Below, piece by piece: positions 1-6,795 of a stretch of DNA of 12,846 bases. Position 1 is the first letter of the stretch. Every line of letters starts with the position of its first letter. The translations under genes were made by a program, and so were the position numbers. The DNA is from an uncultured Succinivibrio sp. (GTDB lineage Bacteria; Pseudomonadota; Gammaproteobacteria; Enterobacterales; Succinivibrionaceae). Below the pieces are notes generated by a model. That model saw only the letters and a list, made by a program, of their open reading frames with translations, had not been told where the DNA came from and searched no databases. The stretch is taken from the NCBI GenBank assembly GCA_900770725.1, contig CAAGLL010000008.1:1-12846 (forward strand), written 5' to 3'.

Positions 1-59
1 TTGCCCTGCGCGAGTATCCTCTCCAGCGTGATCGGTTTCCATTCGATAGTGCTACTCAT
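1..59 (-). CDS. ltrA: Group II intron reverse transcriptase/maturase, N-terminal fragment (partial)
   Basis: Nineteen codons are visible from an ATG at 59-57, reading MSSTIEWKPITLERILAQG, with the frame still open at the window edge. An AAGGA ribosome-binding sequence sits 9 nt upstream. The stretch resembles the opening of intron-encoded proteins, where an ERIL-type helix precedes the reverse-transcriptase domain. The full protein would be a reverse transcriptase with a maturase domain that splices and mobilises the surrounding intron. None of the catalytic motifs (for example YADD) is inside the window, so the assignment rests on the intron RNA around it and on the start region. The gene symbol is generic for this protein class. 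Confidence 0.7.
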   Translation of the reverse strand, partial: MSSTIEWKPITLERILAQG

Positions 60-579
60 ACGGATATATCCTTGTCGGCACAACTCCGCCCCTCCGGGCT
101 ATCCCTCGCGCTCTCCGCTACTCTTCACCCGGCAGGCTACCTCAGCAGGTCCGGGCCTGTCCGTCGGTCTTTTCCGGGAGTTACTTTCCGCCTTTCGGTT
201 CCTCACATTTTCACACTGACAAGTTTCAGGCCTTCCCCGCATACTCATCGGGTACTACGCCCTCTGCTGACTTCCGCGCCATTCGCTGTTGCTAGCCTTG
301 CGGCCTGGGCGGATCTCCTCGGGTAAGAACGCACTCTTTCTCTCCATCCACCTGTCGTCTTTACATCTGCGGATCTGGTTGGATACTGGGCTTCGCGACA
401 ACTGGCACGCTCGCCCTCCGCACATGCCTGAGACGCTTCCTGTTCGTCAGGCCGGAGATTTGCTAGCCGCTTCCTTCAGCCTGCACGTTGCCGCGCACGC
501 CTTGCGGTTCGCTGACCCTTGCCTCCAACGGCCGGGTTCGGGACTTTCACCCTATAGATTGCGCTCATGCCGAGCACAC
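1..579 (-). mobile_element. Group II intron, class C-like, 5' part (domains I to IV start), cut by window edge
   Basis: Read on the minus strand from 579, the sequence begins GTGTGC, matching the group II 5' consensus GUGYG. It continues with blocks I recognise from bacterial class C introns such as the Oceanobacillus iheyensis one: a CTC/GAG stem, TCTATAGGGTGAAAGTCCC, CTGAAGGAAGC, then TTCTTACCCGAGGAG and GAAGTCAGCAGA followed by AGTACCC. About 520 nt of RNA scaffold precede a reverse-transcriptase start codon at 59, the usual layout with the ORF in domain IV. The upstream exon ends in the hairpin of an intrinsic terminator, the known target preference of class C introns. Domains V and VI and the 3' splice site lie outside the window, so intactness cannot be judged. 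The family match is from memory, not alignment. Confidence 0.85.
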
Positions 580-581
580 CA

Positions 582-609
582 GCACGGCCCGGGAGGACCC
601 GGGCCGTGC
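582..609 (-). terminator. GC-rich terminator stem of the MFS gene, used as intron target
   Basis: A perfect 12 bp inverted repeat (582-593 with 598-609) has a 4-base loop and lies 15 nt after the MFS stop codon. The usual T-run is missing. Two bases after the stem the intron begins, so the T-run, if it existed, was displaced to the far side of the intron. Confidence 0.75.
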
Positions 610-624
610 GCTTACGGCGCCTTC

Positions 625-1848
625 TCAGGCGGCGCTGGCCGCGCCGCGCCTGCGCGCGCCCGAGGCGAGGGCGGCGATTACCACCACGGCCGCCGCGGCG
701 CAGGAGAGCGCGTCAAGCCCCCAGATGAGGGCGATGCCCTCCCTGCCCTGGGCCAGGCCGCCCAAGGCGGTCGAGAGGAAGCCGCCCACCTGGTGGCAGG
801 CGTAGGCGAACCCGAAGAGCACCCCGAAGGCGCCCTCGCCCATCACGCCCCTGACGATGGAGGCCACCGGGGCCACCGAGGCGTCCATGGTGAGCCCCAG
901 GAGCAGCGAGAAGGAGAGGAGTATCGCGGCGCTCCTGGGCATCAGCGCGGCCAGGCACAGCGCAATGGCCGCGCGGGCGATGAAGAGCCTTGCGAGCACC
1001 GAGGGCGCCGAGGCGGTCCTGAGCACCACGCCGCAGGCGATGGCGCCTGCCATGGTCGCCGCGCCGATGATGCTGTAGGCAAGCGACGAGAGGTTCTCCG
1101 AAAGCCCCATCTCCTGGAGCTGGCTGAAGAAGTGGGTCTGGATGATCCCCATGTGGAAGCCGTCGATGGTGAAGGCGACGCAGGCTGCGGCAAAGGCCTT
1201 GCTGCGGCAGGCCGCATAAAGCAGCGCCAGCGCCCCGCCCATGCCGGAGGAGGCCGCCCCGTTCCTGCCCGCCCCCCTGGGCGCAAGCGCGATGCAGGCA
1301 GGAACGATGGCCGCGCAGAAGATCCCCAATGCCGCAAAGGTCTCGCCTGCGCCGATCCTTGAGACCGACCAGGCGATTACCGGCGGCAGCACGATGGTGC
1401 CCGCCCCGGTGCCGGCGCTCACGATCCCTGAGACCCAGGAAGGCGAGGCGCCGCCTAAGAGCGCGTTGACCGCGATCATCACGATGCCGAACGAGGCTGC
1501 GCCGGTGCCGGCGTGGAAGAGTATCCCTAAAAAGACCATGAGCGAGGCGGTGCCATGGCAGAAGGGGACCATGCCAAGTCCCGCGGCCATCAGCGCGCAG
1601 CCCCACAGCAGGGCGCGGCGCACGCCGTCCCTGGCGCACATCATTCCAAAGAGGATCTGCGAGATCCCGTAGACGAACTGCCCCACCGCCGCGCACATCG
1701 AGATCTGGGCGTAGGTGAACGCCCCCTCGGCGGCCAGCGGCCCGATGAGGACCGCGAGGTTTGAGCGTATGCCGGAGCTTGCGGCATAGACGAAGCACCC
1801 GCACAAGGCGCTCATCAGGGCGAACCTGAATCCATCGGCGCGTTTCAT
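625..1848 (-). CDS. MFS transporter, divergent from a LysR regulator
   Basis: A 407-residue, strongly hydrophobic protein with the pattern of 12 membrane helices, arranged as two six-helix halves around a short polar loop (near PRGAGRNGAASSGMG, about residues 190-205). It is a major facilitator family inner-membrane carrier. The signature-like loop between helices 2 and 3 reads GMMCARDGVRRALL, matching the family's G-x3-D-x-x-GRR form, and the second half contains GIIQTHFF. The general style is that of monocarboxylate or oxalate/formate-like antiporters, but the substrate cannot be read from sequence. I chose ATG 1848 over an upstream start because AAGGAGG lies just before it. The gene faces away from a LysR-type regulator across 182 bp, which suggests that regulator controls it. 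Its terminator is the target of the group II intron. Confidence 0.85.
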   Translation of the reverse strand: MKRADGFRFALMSALCGCFVYAASSGIRSNLAVLIGPLAAEGAFTYAQISMCAAVGQFVYGISQILFGMMCARDGVRRALLWGCALMAAGLGMVPFCHGTASLMVFLGILFHAGTGAASFGIVMIAVNALLGGASPSWVSGIVSAGTGAGTIVLPPVIAWSVSRIGAGETFAALGIFCAAIVPACIALAPRGAGRNGAASSGMGGALALLYAACRSKAFAAACVAFTIDGFHMGIIQTHFFSQLQEMGLSENLSSLAYSIIGAATMAGAIACGVVLRTASAPSVLARLFIARAAIALCLAALMPRSAAILLSFSLLLGLTMDASVAPVASIVRGVMGEGAFGVLFGFAYACHQVGGFLSTALGGLAQGREGIALIWGLDALSCAAAAVVVIAALASGARRRGAASAA

Positions 1849-1935
1849 GGGAGCCTCCTTGCAAATGTTTTTTCCTTTTCCTGATCGCAAGGTAGGGGCG
1901 GGAGTAACATAAGTAAACAGCGTCTTGCTTATTCA

Positions 1936-2016
1936 TGCATTAGCTTTACTTATCGCAAAAAGCAAACAACACTTTTTCTAATGCTTGCATTAGCATGGCT
2001 TATGCATATTGATGCA
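1936..2016. promoter_or_regulatory. Probable operator region between the MFS and LysR genes
   Basis: The spacer holds TGCATTAGC twice in direct orientation (1936-1944 and 1986-1994, 50 bp or about five helical turns apart). It also has a perfect palindrome CTAATGCTTGCATTAG at 1978-1993 and a looser TGCAT/ATGCA pair at 2003-2007 and 2012-2016, just ahead of the lysR ribosome-binding site. This fits binding sites for the neighbouring LysR protein, giving autoregulation and control of the MFS gene. The palindrome has an even spacing, so it is not the classic LysR T-N11-A form. I could not place confident -35/-10 pairs for either promoter. Confidence 0.5.
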
Positions 2017-2030
2017 AAAGGAGATTTTTG

Positions 2031-2909
2031 ATGAACCGCTACGGGATCTTCGGGAAGACGGTGCAGATGGGCAGCTTCACGGCTGCGGCCAAGGAGCTCG
2101 GGATCTCGCAGAGCGCGGTGTCCCAGAGCGTTGCCGCGCTCGAGAACGAGCTGCAGATCAAGCTCATCAACCGCGGCCACGGCGGCATCGCGCTCACGCG
2201 CGACGGCCGCACGCTCTACCCGCACATCGCGCGCGCCAGCCACGAGATCGAGGCGGTCGAGGAGCGCGCCCGCGAGATCCGCGGGCTTGAGACCGGGGAG
2301 ATCAGGATCGGCACCATGGGCTCGGTCTCCGCCCACTGGCTGCCCGGGCTCATCGCGCTCTTCCAGCAGCACTACCCGGCCATCGAGTTCACGCTGCTCC
2401 AGGGCGACTACGTCTCCATCGCCGAGTGGATCAGGGAGGGCTCGGCCGACTTCGGCTTCGTCAACTCCCACGCCGTCGCGGTCAAGGGCCTCAAGACCTT
2501 CCCGGTGAAGTCAGGCAGGATGCTCGCGGTGCTGCCCGAGGATCACCCGCTTGCCAGGCTCAAGGTGGTGCCGCTCAAGGCGCTGTGCCGCGAGCGCTTC
2601 ATCCTCCTGGAGGAAGGCGGCTACTCCGAGCCGCTCAAGGCCTTCGAGAAGCTCTCGCTCAAGCCCGACATCCGCTACAACATCCACGACGACTTCGCGA
2701 TCATGAGCATGGTCGAGGCGGGGCTTGGCGTGAGCATGCTCGCCGAGCTCATGTTAAGGCGCATCGGCAACTACCGCATCGCGCTCAGGCCCACCGATCC
2801 GGAGGTGCAAAGGCCGATCTCGGTGGCCTACCGCGACCGCATGAGCCTGACGCTGGCCTCAAGGCGCTTTATCAGCATGCTCAAGGAGAACATCCCCAAG
2901 CTGCCTTAG
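2031..2909 (+). CDS. LysR-type transcriptional regulator
   Basis: The protein has 292 residues, the usual LysR length. The N-terminal winged helix-turn-helix spans about residues 1-60, with the typical core GSFTAAAKELGISQSAVSQS and the following LINR and LTRDG elements. The remainder from about residue 88 is the periplasmic-binding-protein-like effector domain (GEIRIGTMGSV, then FGFVNSH and SMVEAGLGVSML). ATG 2031 is preferred over the in-frame TTG at 2028, because AAGGAG at 2018-2023 gives a 7 nt spacing. It is divergent from the MFS transporter gene, so it most likely controls that exporter or importer in response to a small molecule related to the substrate. The effector is unknown. Confidence 0.92.
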   Translation: MNRYGIFGKTVQMGSFTAAAKELGISQSAVSQSVAALENELQIKLINRGHGGIALTRDGRTLYPHIARASHEIEAVEERAREIRGLETGEIRIGTMGSVSAHWLPGLIALFQQHYPAIEFTLLQGDYVSIAEWIREGSADFGFVNSHAVAVKGLKTFPVKSGRMLAVLPEDHPLARLKVVPLKALCRERFILLEEGGYSEPLKAFEKLSLKPDIRYNIHDDFAIMSMVEAGLGVSMLAELMLRRIGNYRIALRPTDPEVQRPISVAYRDRMSLTLASRRFISMLKENIPKLP

Positions 2910-2959
2910 GCAAAAGACTGCTTCCCCTTGGAAAGCTTTTGGCTGGAATCGGCTCATGG

Positions 2960-2984
2960 GGCGGGCGCTTGCGCCCGCCTTCTT
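2960..2984 (+). terminator. Intrinsic terminator between lysR and ttcA
   Basis: A 9 bp inverted repeat, GGCGGGCGC (2960-2968) with GCGCCCGCC (2971-2979), effectively an 8 bp stem with a CTTG loop, is followed on the plus strand by TTCTTAGCTT. It ends lysR transcription. The same stem starts 9 nt after the convergent ttcA stop and may slow that transcript too, but there is no T-run on that side. Confidence 0.65.
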
Positions 2985-2987
2985 AGC

Positions 2988-3860
2988 TTACTTGACCTTC
3001 GGACCCTTTGATATGGACGTGAAGTCGAAGAGCTTGCGGTCGAAGAGGTGGGATGGGATCACCTCGGAGAGCGCCTTGAAGACGATGTCCGGGCGCTTGG
3101 GGCATTCCTTGTCCCAGCGGCGGATCATCTTTGCCATCGCCGCGCGCTGCTGATCCTCGCCCCAGCCGCACAGGCCCTTGGGCAGGATCGGGTAGGCGCG
3201 CAGCTTCGAGAGCTCCTTGATGTCGCGCTCGCGGCAGTAGATGAGCGGCCTGATGACCGTCACGTCGTCCTCGTCGTTGCGCAGCACCGGCGGCATCGAC
3301 TTGATGATCCCCGAGTAGAAGAGGTTTAAAAAGAAGGTGCACAGCGCGTCGTCCTTGTGGTGCCCGAGCGCGAGCTTGTTGCACTTGAGCTCGCGCGCCG
3401 TGCGGTAGAGGTAGCCGCGGCGCAGCCTCGAGCACAGCGGGCAGAAGGGCTTGCCCGGCTCCACCTTCTCCTCACAGAGCTTGTAGATGGGGACTGGGAT
3501 GATGTGGTAGGGAAGCCCCACGCGCTTTAAGTGCTCCTCAAGCGGCGAGTCGTCGGCATTGGGGAAGCCCGAGATTATGTGCACGGGGACGAGGTCGAAG
3601 CGCACCGGGGCCGAGCGGCGCAACGAGAGCAGCAGATCGAGGAGCGCGTAGCTGTCCTTGCCGCCTGACATCGCGACTAAGATGCGGTCGCCCTCCTCGA
3701 TCATGCCGAAGTCGCCGATGGCGTGCCCCACCTTGCGCCGCAGGCGCTTGAAGAGCTTGTCGGCCTTGTACTTCTCCTGCTTGTCCTCTATCTGGTAGTA
3801 GGGGCTGGCGTGCCTGCCGTATTCGTCCGCCTTGGGCGGAAGCGTGCTGTCGTTCTTCAT
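2988..3860 (-). CDS. ttcA: tRNA 2-thiocytidine synthetase TtcA
   Basis: A 290-residue ATP-dependent sulfurtransferase that makes 2-thiocytidine at position 32 of some tRNAs. Visible hallmarks: the PP-loop SGGKDS (65-70), the CxxC pair C140/C143 in PFCPLCSRLRRG, GHHKDD (166-171), SMPP (188-191), CRERDI and PSHLFD near the C-terminus. C231 in GLCGWG matches the third cysteine known to help hold the Fe-S cluster in the E. coli enzyme. The first cysteine of the CNLCG motif there is replaced by lysine here. It is about 20 residues shorter than E. coli TtcA, mostly at the ends. GGAAGAG precedes the ATG by 8 nt. The gene is usually adjacent to uspE; here an AlbA_2-type gene lies between. Confidence 0.93.
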   Translation of the reverse strand: MKNDSTLPPKADEYGRHASPYYQIEDKQEKYKADKLFKRLRRKVGHAIGDFGMIEEGDRILVAMSGGKDSYALLDLLLSLRRSAPVRFDLVPVHIISGFPNADDSPLEEHLKRVGLPYHIIPVPIYKLCEEKVEPGKPFCPLCSRLRRGYLYRTARELKCNKLALGHHKDDALCTFFLNLFYSGIIKSMPPVLRNDEDDVTVIRPLIYCRERDIKELSKLRAYPILPKGLCGWGEDQQRAAMAKMIRRWDKECPKRPDIVFKALSEVIPSHLFDRKLFDFTSISKGPKVK

Positions 3861-3889
3861 GAAAGGATCTCTTCCTTATCTCTGTCAAT

Positions 3890-3941
3890 GCGCCGCCATT
3901 GCCTTTGGGCAAGGCGGCGCAGCCTTGCCTTGCAAGGCTGC
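3890..3941 (-). promoter_or_regulatory. Two abutting stem-loops in the ttcA leader
   Basis: The first stem pairs 3890-3897 with 3913-3920 (8 bp), continues with 3899-3903 to 3908-3912 past one bulged A, and has a 4-base loop. The second pairs 3919-3928 with 3932-3941 (10 bp, 3-base loop). The two overlap by two bases, so they could compete or stack. On the minus strand they lie between the candidate promoter and the ttcA ribosome-binding site. No T-run follows, so they are not an ordinary terminator. A role as a leader structure for ttcA is inference. Confidence 0.45.
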
Positions 3942-3957
3942 GATTAAACAAAAGTTT

Positions 3958-3985
3958 TTTGTAGATTAAATATTTATCCGTGCAA
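3958..3985 (-). promoter_or_regulatory. Candidate ttcA promoter
   Basis: On the minus strand TTGCAC (3985-3980) is followed after 16 bp by TACAAA (3963-3958), within an AT-rich stretch (18 G/C of 60 bases in 3941-4000). The match to a sigma-70 promoter is partial, and position and base composition carry most of the weight. Confidence 0.3.
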
Positions 3986-3998
3986 TTGCCACCATATT

Positions 3999-4142
3999 GC
4001 CTGAAATGCGATTCTTCCTATGCAATCAAGCCTCGTGTGCAATTCTTCCTGTGCAATTATTGCCTCGTGTGCAATTCTTCCTATGCAATTAGGCCGAATT
4101 AGGTTCGAATCACGGTCCTTCCTATGCAGTCCTTCCTATGCA
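3999..4142. repeat. Degenerate 31-32 bp tandem repeats plus two 14 bp half units
   Basis: Three head-to-tail units occupy 3999-4029 (31 bp, most diverged), 4030-4061 and 4062-4093. The last two share a 21-base identical block at their starts and differ at only about three of 32 positions. All contain TTCTTCCTRTGCAAT. After a 22 bp break, TCCTTCCTATGCA occurs twice more at 4116-4128 and 4130-4142. GTGCAATT also stands alone at 3980-3987. The array fills the space between the AlbA_2-type gene's stop and the ttcA promoter candidate. There are no unique spacers, so this is not a CRISPR array. Function unknown; it may be a protein-binding array or a product of replication slippage. Confidence 0.85.
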
Positions 4143-4183
4143 GTTCTTGCGAAGAGGTCTACTGCAACTGGCCACTTCTGAGA

Positions 4184-5740
4184 TCAATCCTTGCCTTCTT
4201 CAGCAGAACCTTTGATCAGGAAATACCTCGTGGCGTGGCTCCTGCCCTCTCTCCTGATGTCGCCGTTCTGTTCAAGCAACGCCACTAGATCTCTTGCACG
4301 GCGCTCCTTGAGCATCAGCATCCGTGCAAGATCAGTGAAGGTATACGCCCGATTCTGAACCATGGCATCAAGGAGCCTTTTCCTGCGAACTGCAAATTCT
4401 TCACGTTGATTGCTGCTATGTGGTGTTTTCCTTTCCTTCGGCGCATCCTCTGTTGCAACTGTGGAATTTTGCGGATCTGATTTGCCAATTTGAAAATGCC
4501 TGGCTGGACCGCCGCTGAAATCCGCCGCCTGGGCTGGAACGCTCTTGCCTTCGCGTTTCAAACCGTAAAGCGTGGCGCTGACGAAGGAATCCCTGTCCTC
4601 GAAAACCGGAGCCTTTCCCCCCGACTGCTCCATCTCCTTGTAGATCCTGTCCACGCCTTCGCCGAACTCCTTCACAAGGCCATAGTCATGCAGGAACTTT
4701 ACGATCTTGGGATTCCTTGAGAAATGCACGCGCCGAATGTTGGACGGACGAACCATGCCCGGCAGCGATCCTGGGCTTAGGAAGGTGATGCGGTCATCAA
4801 ACATCTTGATTTCGATCGGCGTGCCGAGGATAGAGTAGTCCCGGTGCGCCACGGCATTGACCAGCAGCTCCATCCAGCAGAACGTCGGGTACTCAGGGAT
4901 CCTCGTAAACACGCCATCCTGCCCCAAAAAGCTGTACTCACGCATAAGCGTGGAGATGAAAGCTTCCGATTTCCTGATCATCTCAAGGACGGTTCCACCG
5001 AACACTGCATCCTTGACGACATTGAGCTCCGTGCCATTTTGCTCAGACGATCCTTCATAGCGCAGGAACCTCACATATGCGCGTGGAAGGAACTTCTGCG
5101 GATCCTTGCCAAAGAGCAGCACTGCTGCGATGGTTGCAGCCCCGCCATCGCCTGTGCCAGTGATAAAGCCATTCTGGCTGAGGAACTCGCCCTCGCTTTT
5201 CATGTATCCAATGCGCTTTATGTAATCGCGGATCTTGTCCCAATCGAGATCGCCTCCTGCAGAGCCGCGCACGGGCATGTCCTCGTACCAAGCCTCGCCC
5301 TTTGAGAAGTGGAGCCTTTCCCTCTCCTCGAATCCAAGCCGCACCGACTTGTCGCCAATGCGGCAATAGGCTTCGCCAGACCTGCTTTGGACCAGATGGG
5401 GACTTTGGCTCACTTCCATAAGAATGACGTGATTTTGCCTGCCGTTCAGGTCTTTGCAGGGAAGTATCCTAGTCAAAACTACTGGAGGAGGGAAACAGAA
5501 CCCAGTTGGAGCGTAAATCAGGTCGTTAATATGCTCCTTGTCACCGTCGACTCCAGTTACATCGCCGTTATCCTCGATGCCAATCGCAATTTCACCCCCA
5601 TCGGCATTCGCCATAGCGATGATTGGAACAGCCAAATCCTTTGCCTTGATCCGTGCGCTCTTGCGGTCAAAAGTCTGCCCCTCGCTCTTAAAACGCAGTT
5701 CCTCGACCAAGCGGTCATTGTCATCATTGGCAATTTCCAT
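4184..5740 (-). CDS. AlbA_2 (Schlafen-like) ATP-binding protein with C-terminal winged helix
   Basis: The protein has 518 residues. The N-terminus is an AlbA_2 domain (about 10-145), with the typical EFK-like start ELRFKSEGQTFDRKSA, then AMANADGGEIAIGIEDNG and VTGVDG. The middle (about 285-395) resembles the GHKL-type ATPase fold of this family: WMELLVNAVAHRDYS supplies the Glu/Asn/His-Arg-Asp cluster, followed by DRITFLSPGSLP and GLVKEFGEGVDRIYKEM. A polar linker (about 400-445) leads to a winged-helix-like C-terminus (450-510). Such proteins are often labelled RecG-like or transcriptional regulators; some occur with defence or mobile islands, but the molecular role is unsettled. ATG 5740 is chosen over TTG 5803 because GGAGAG lies 6 nt ahead. 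Two sampled lines have 50-55% GC against 62% in a lysR line, suggesting transfer. It lies between uspE and ttcA. Confidence 0.82.
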   Translation of the reverse strand: MEIANDDNDRLVEELRFKSEGQTFDRKSARIKAKDLAVPIIAMANADGGEIAIGIEDNGDVTGVDGDKEHINDLIYAPTGFCFPPPVVLTRILPCKDLNGRQNHVILMEVSQSPHLVQSRSGEAYCRIGDKSVRLGFEERERLHFSKGEAWYEDMPVRGSAGGDLDWDKIRDYIKRIGYMKSEGEFLSQNGFITGTGDGGAATIAAVLLFGKDPQKFLPRAYVRFLRYEGSSEQNGTELNVVKDAVFGGTVLEMIRKSEAFISTLMREYSFLGQDGVFTRIPEYPTFCWMELLVNAVAHRDYSILGTPIEIKMFDDRITFLSPGSLPGMVRPSNIRRVHFSRNPKIVKFLHDYGLVKEFGEGVDRIYKEMEQSGGKAPVFEDRDSFVSATLYGLKREGKSVPAQAADFSGGPARHFQIGKSDPQNSTVATEDAPKERKTPHSSNQREEFAVRRKRLLDAMVQNRAYTFTDLARMLMLKERRARDLVALLEQNGDIRREGRSHATRYFLIKGSAEEGKD

Positions 5741-5818
5741 TCGATGCTCTCCACAGTGAAAGACATTGTTCGAGCAGAGGCCGCTCCATAGGCTGCTACG
5801 CAATAGCTGCGTTAGCTC

Positions 5819-6787
5819 TTACTTGCTCTCCCCTTCAGCCCCGCCCTGGGCTGCCAGCGGGGTGATCACGGCGATGTCGCAGTCTATCTCATCGACCACC
5901 CTCTCGCAGATGTTGCCGATGAGCGCGACCGCAAGCCCCCTGCGCGCGGCCGTCCCGATGAAGAGCGCGGTGGGCTTGAGCTCCTTGCAGATGGACGGGA
6001 TCACCTCGTCGGGGTGCCCTTCGCGGATGTGGCAGCGCTCAGGCGGGATCCCGTGGCGCGCGGCGAACGCGAGCACCTGCTTGCAGCCTTCCTTCAGGTT
6101 CTCCTCGCTTAGGATCTGCGGGGTGAAGCCCGGGAGGTCGAGCGTCGCGGGAGGAACGATGGGGACGATGGCGTTTATGAGATGGACCTCGCAGCGGGTG
6201 AAGCGCGAGAGCTCCTGGGCCTCGCGCAGAAGGCGCATCGTGATCATCATCCCCTCCTTGTCCTTGGGATCGGGGGCGTTGATCGCAACTGCGATGGTGC
6301 CGGTAGGGGCCCACATCTGATCCTTGGCGATGTAGACGGGGAACGGGGAGCTGCGCAGGAGCTTCCAGTCAAGCGGCGTGAAGAGCACGCTGTCTAGCAT
6401 GCCGTGGATCTCGGCGGTCTTGATGATGAGGCCGCAGTGCTCGCGCCTGGCGATGGCGATGATGTCGTCGCCGGGGTTCTTCGACCAGATGACCTCGGGT
6501 CGCACGTTGTAGCCTGCGGCGTTGACCTGCAGGTAGGCCGTGAGCCAGGCGCGCTGCTTGTCCACGATCTCCTGCTGCATGCGCCGCCCCTGCTCCACAG
6601 AGAGCACCGAGGAGATGTCCCATGAGAAGTCGTAGACCGGCATCACGGCGATGATCTCCTGGCGCCTGGCCCCGCTCTTTGAAGGATGGGCCGAGGCGTA
6701 CATGGCAAGCGAGAGCGCCCTCATGAGCGCCGGCTGCCTCATCTGGCGGGGCTCGATGACCGCGAGCACGGTTCCTTGTTTCTTCAT
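5819..6787 (-). CDS. uspE: Universal stress protein UspE (tandem Usp domains)
   Basis: The protein has 322 residues, close to the 316 of E. coli UspE, and carries two consecutive Usp folds (about 1-158 and 163-310). Diagnostic matches to UspE are VIEPRQ with QPALMRAL at the start, MPVYDFSWDISSVLS (49-63), LFTPLDWKLLRSSPFPVYIAKDQ (given here as landmarks at 135-157), HLINAIVP, GHPDEVIP (257-264) and GTAARRGLAVALIGN (278-292). UspE is a cytoplasmic stress protein in E. coli, linked to oxidative stress resistance, motility and aggregation. The start has GAGGA 5 nt upstream and follows the stop of the transglycosylase-like gene by only 8 bp, so it is probably co-transcribed with it. The usual upstream neighbour fnr is absent here. 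Confidence 0.92.
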   Translation of the reverse strand: MKKQGTVLAVIEPRQMRQPALMRALSLAMYASAHPSKSGARRQEIIAVMPVYDFSWDISSVLSVEQGRRMQQEIVDKQRAWLTAYLQVNAAGYNVRPEVIWSKNPGDDIIAIARREHCGLIIKTAEIHGMLDSVLFTPLDWKLLRSSPFPVYIAKDQMWAPTGTIAVAINAPDPKDKEGMMITMRLLREAQELSRFTRCEVHLINAIVPIVPPATLDLPGFTPQILSEENLKEGCKQVLAFAARHGIPPERCHIREGHPDEVIPSICKELKPTALFIGTAARRGLAVALIGNICERVVDEIDCDIAVITPLAAQGGAEGESK

Positions 6788-6795
6788 GGGTGTCC

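Noticed and set aside
289..1362. Long plus-strand open frame (357 codons) across the left part
   Set aside because: It runs antisense through the intron RNA and the MFS gene. Its product is a low-complexity arginine/glycine-rich translation with no ribosome-binding site. Such antisense intron frames are a known source of false genes.
713..1936. Minus-strand open frame of 407 codons overlapping the MFS gene
   Set aside because: It is in another frame of the MFS gene, rich in Arg/Gly/His with no membrane pattern. The MFS frame has the helices and the good ribosome-binding site.
3999..4142. Possible CRISPR array
   Set aside because: Repeats are contiguous and degenerate with no unique spacers between them.
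5741..5803. Upstream TTG start of the AlbA_2 protein, adding 21 residues
   Set aside because: The extension is unlike the family's N-terminus and has no ribosome-binding site, whereas ATG 5740 has GGAGAG at proper spacing.
5795..5816. Possible terminator after uspE
   Set aside because: An 8 bp stem with a bulge is present, but no T-run follows on the minus strand.
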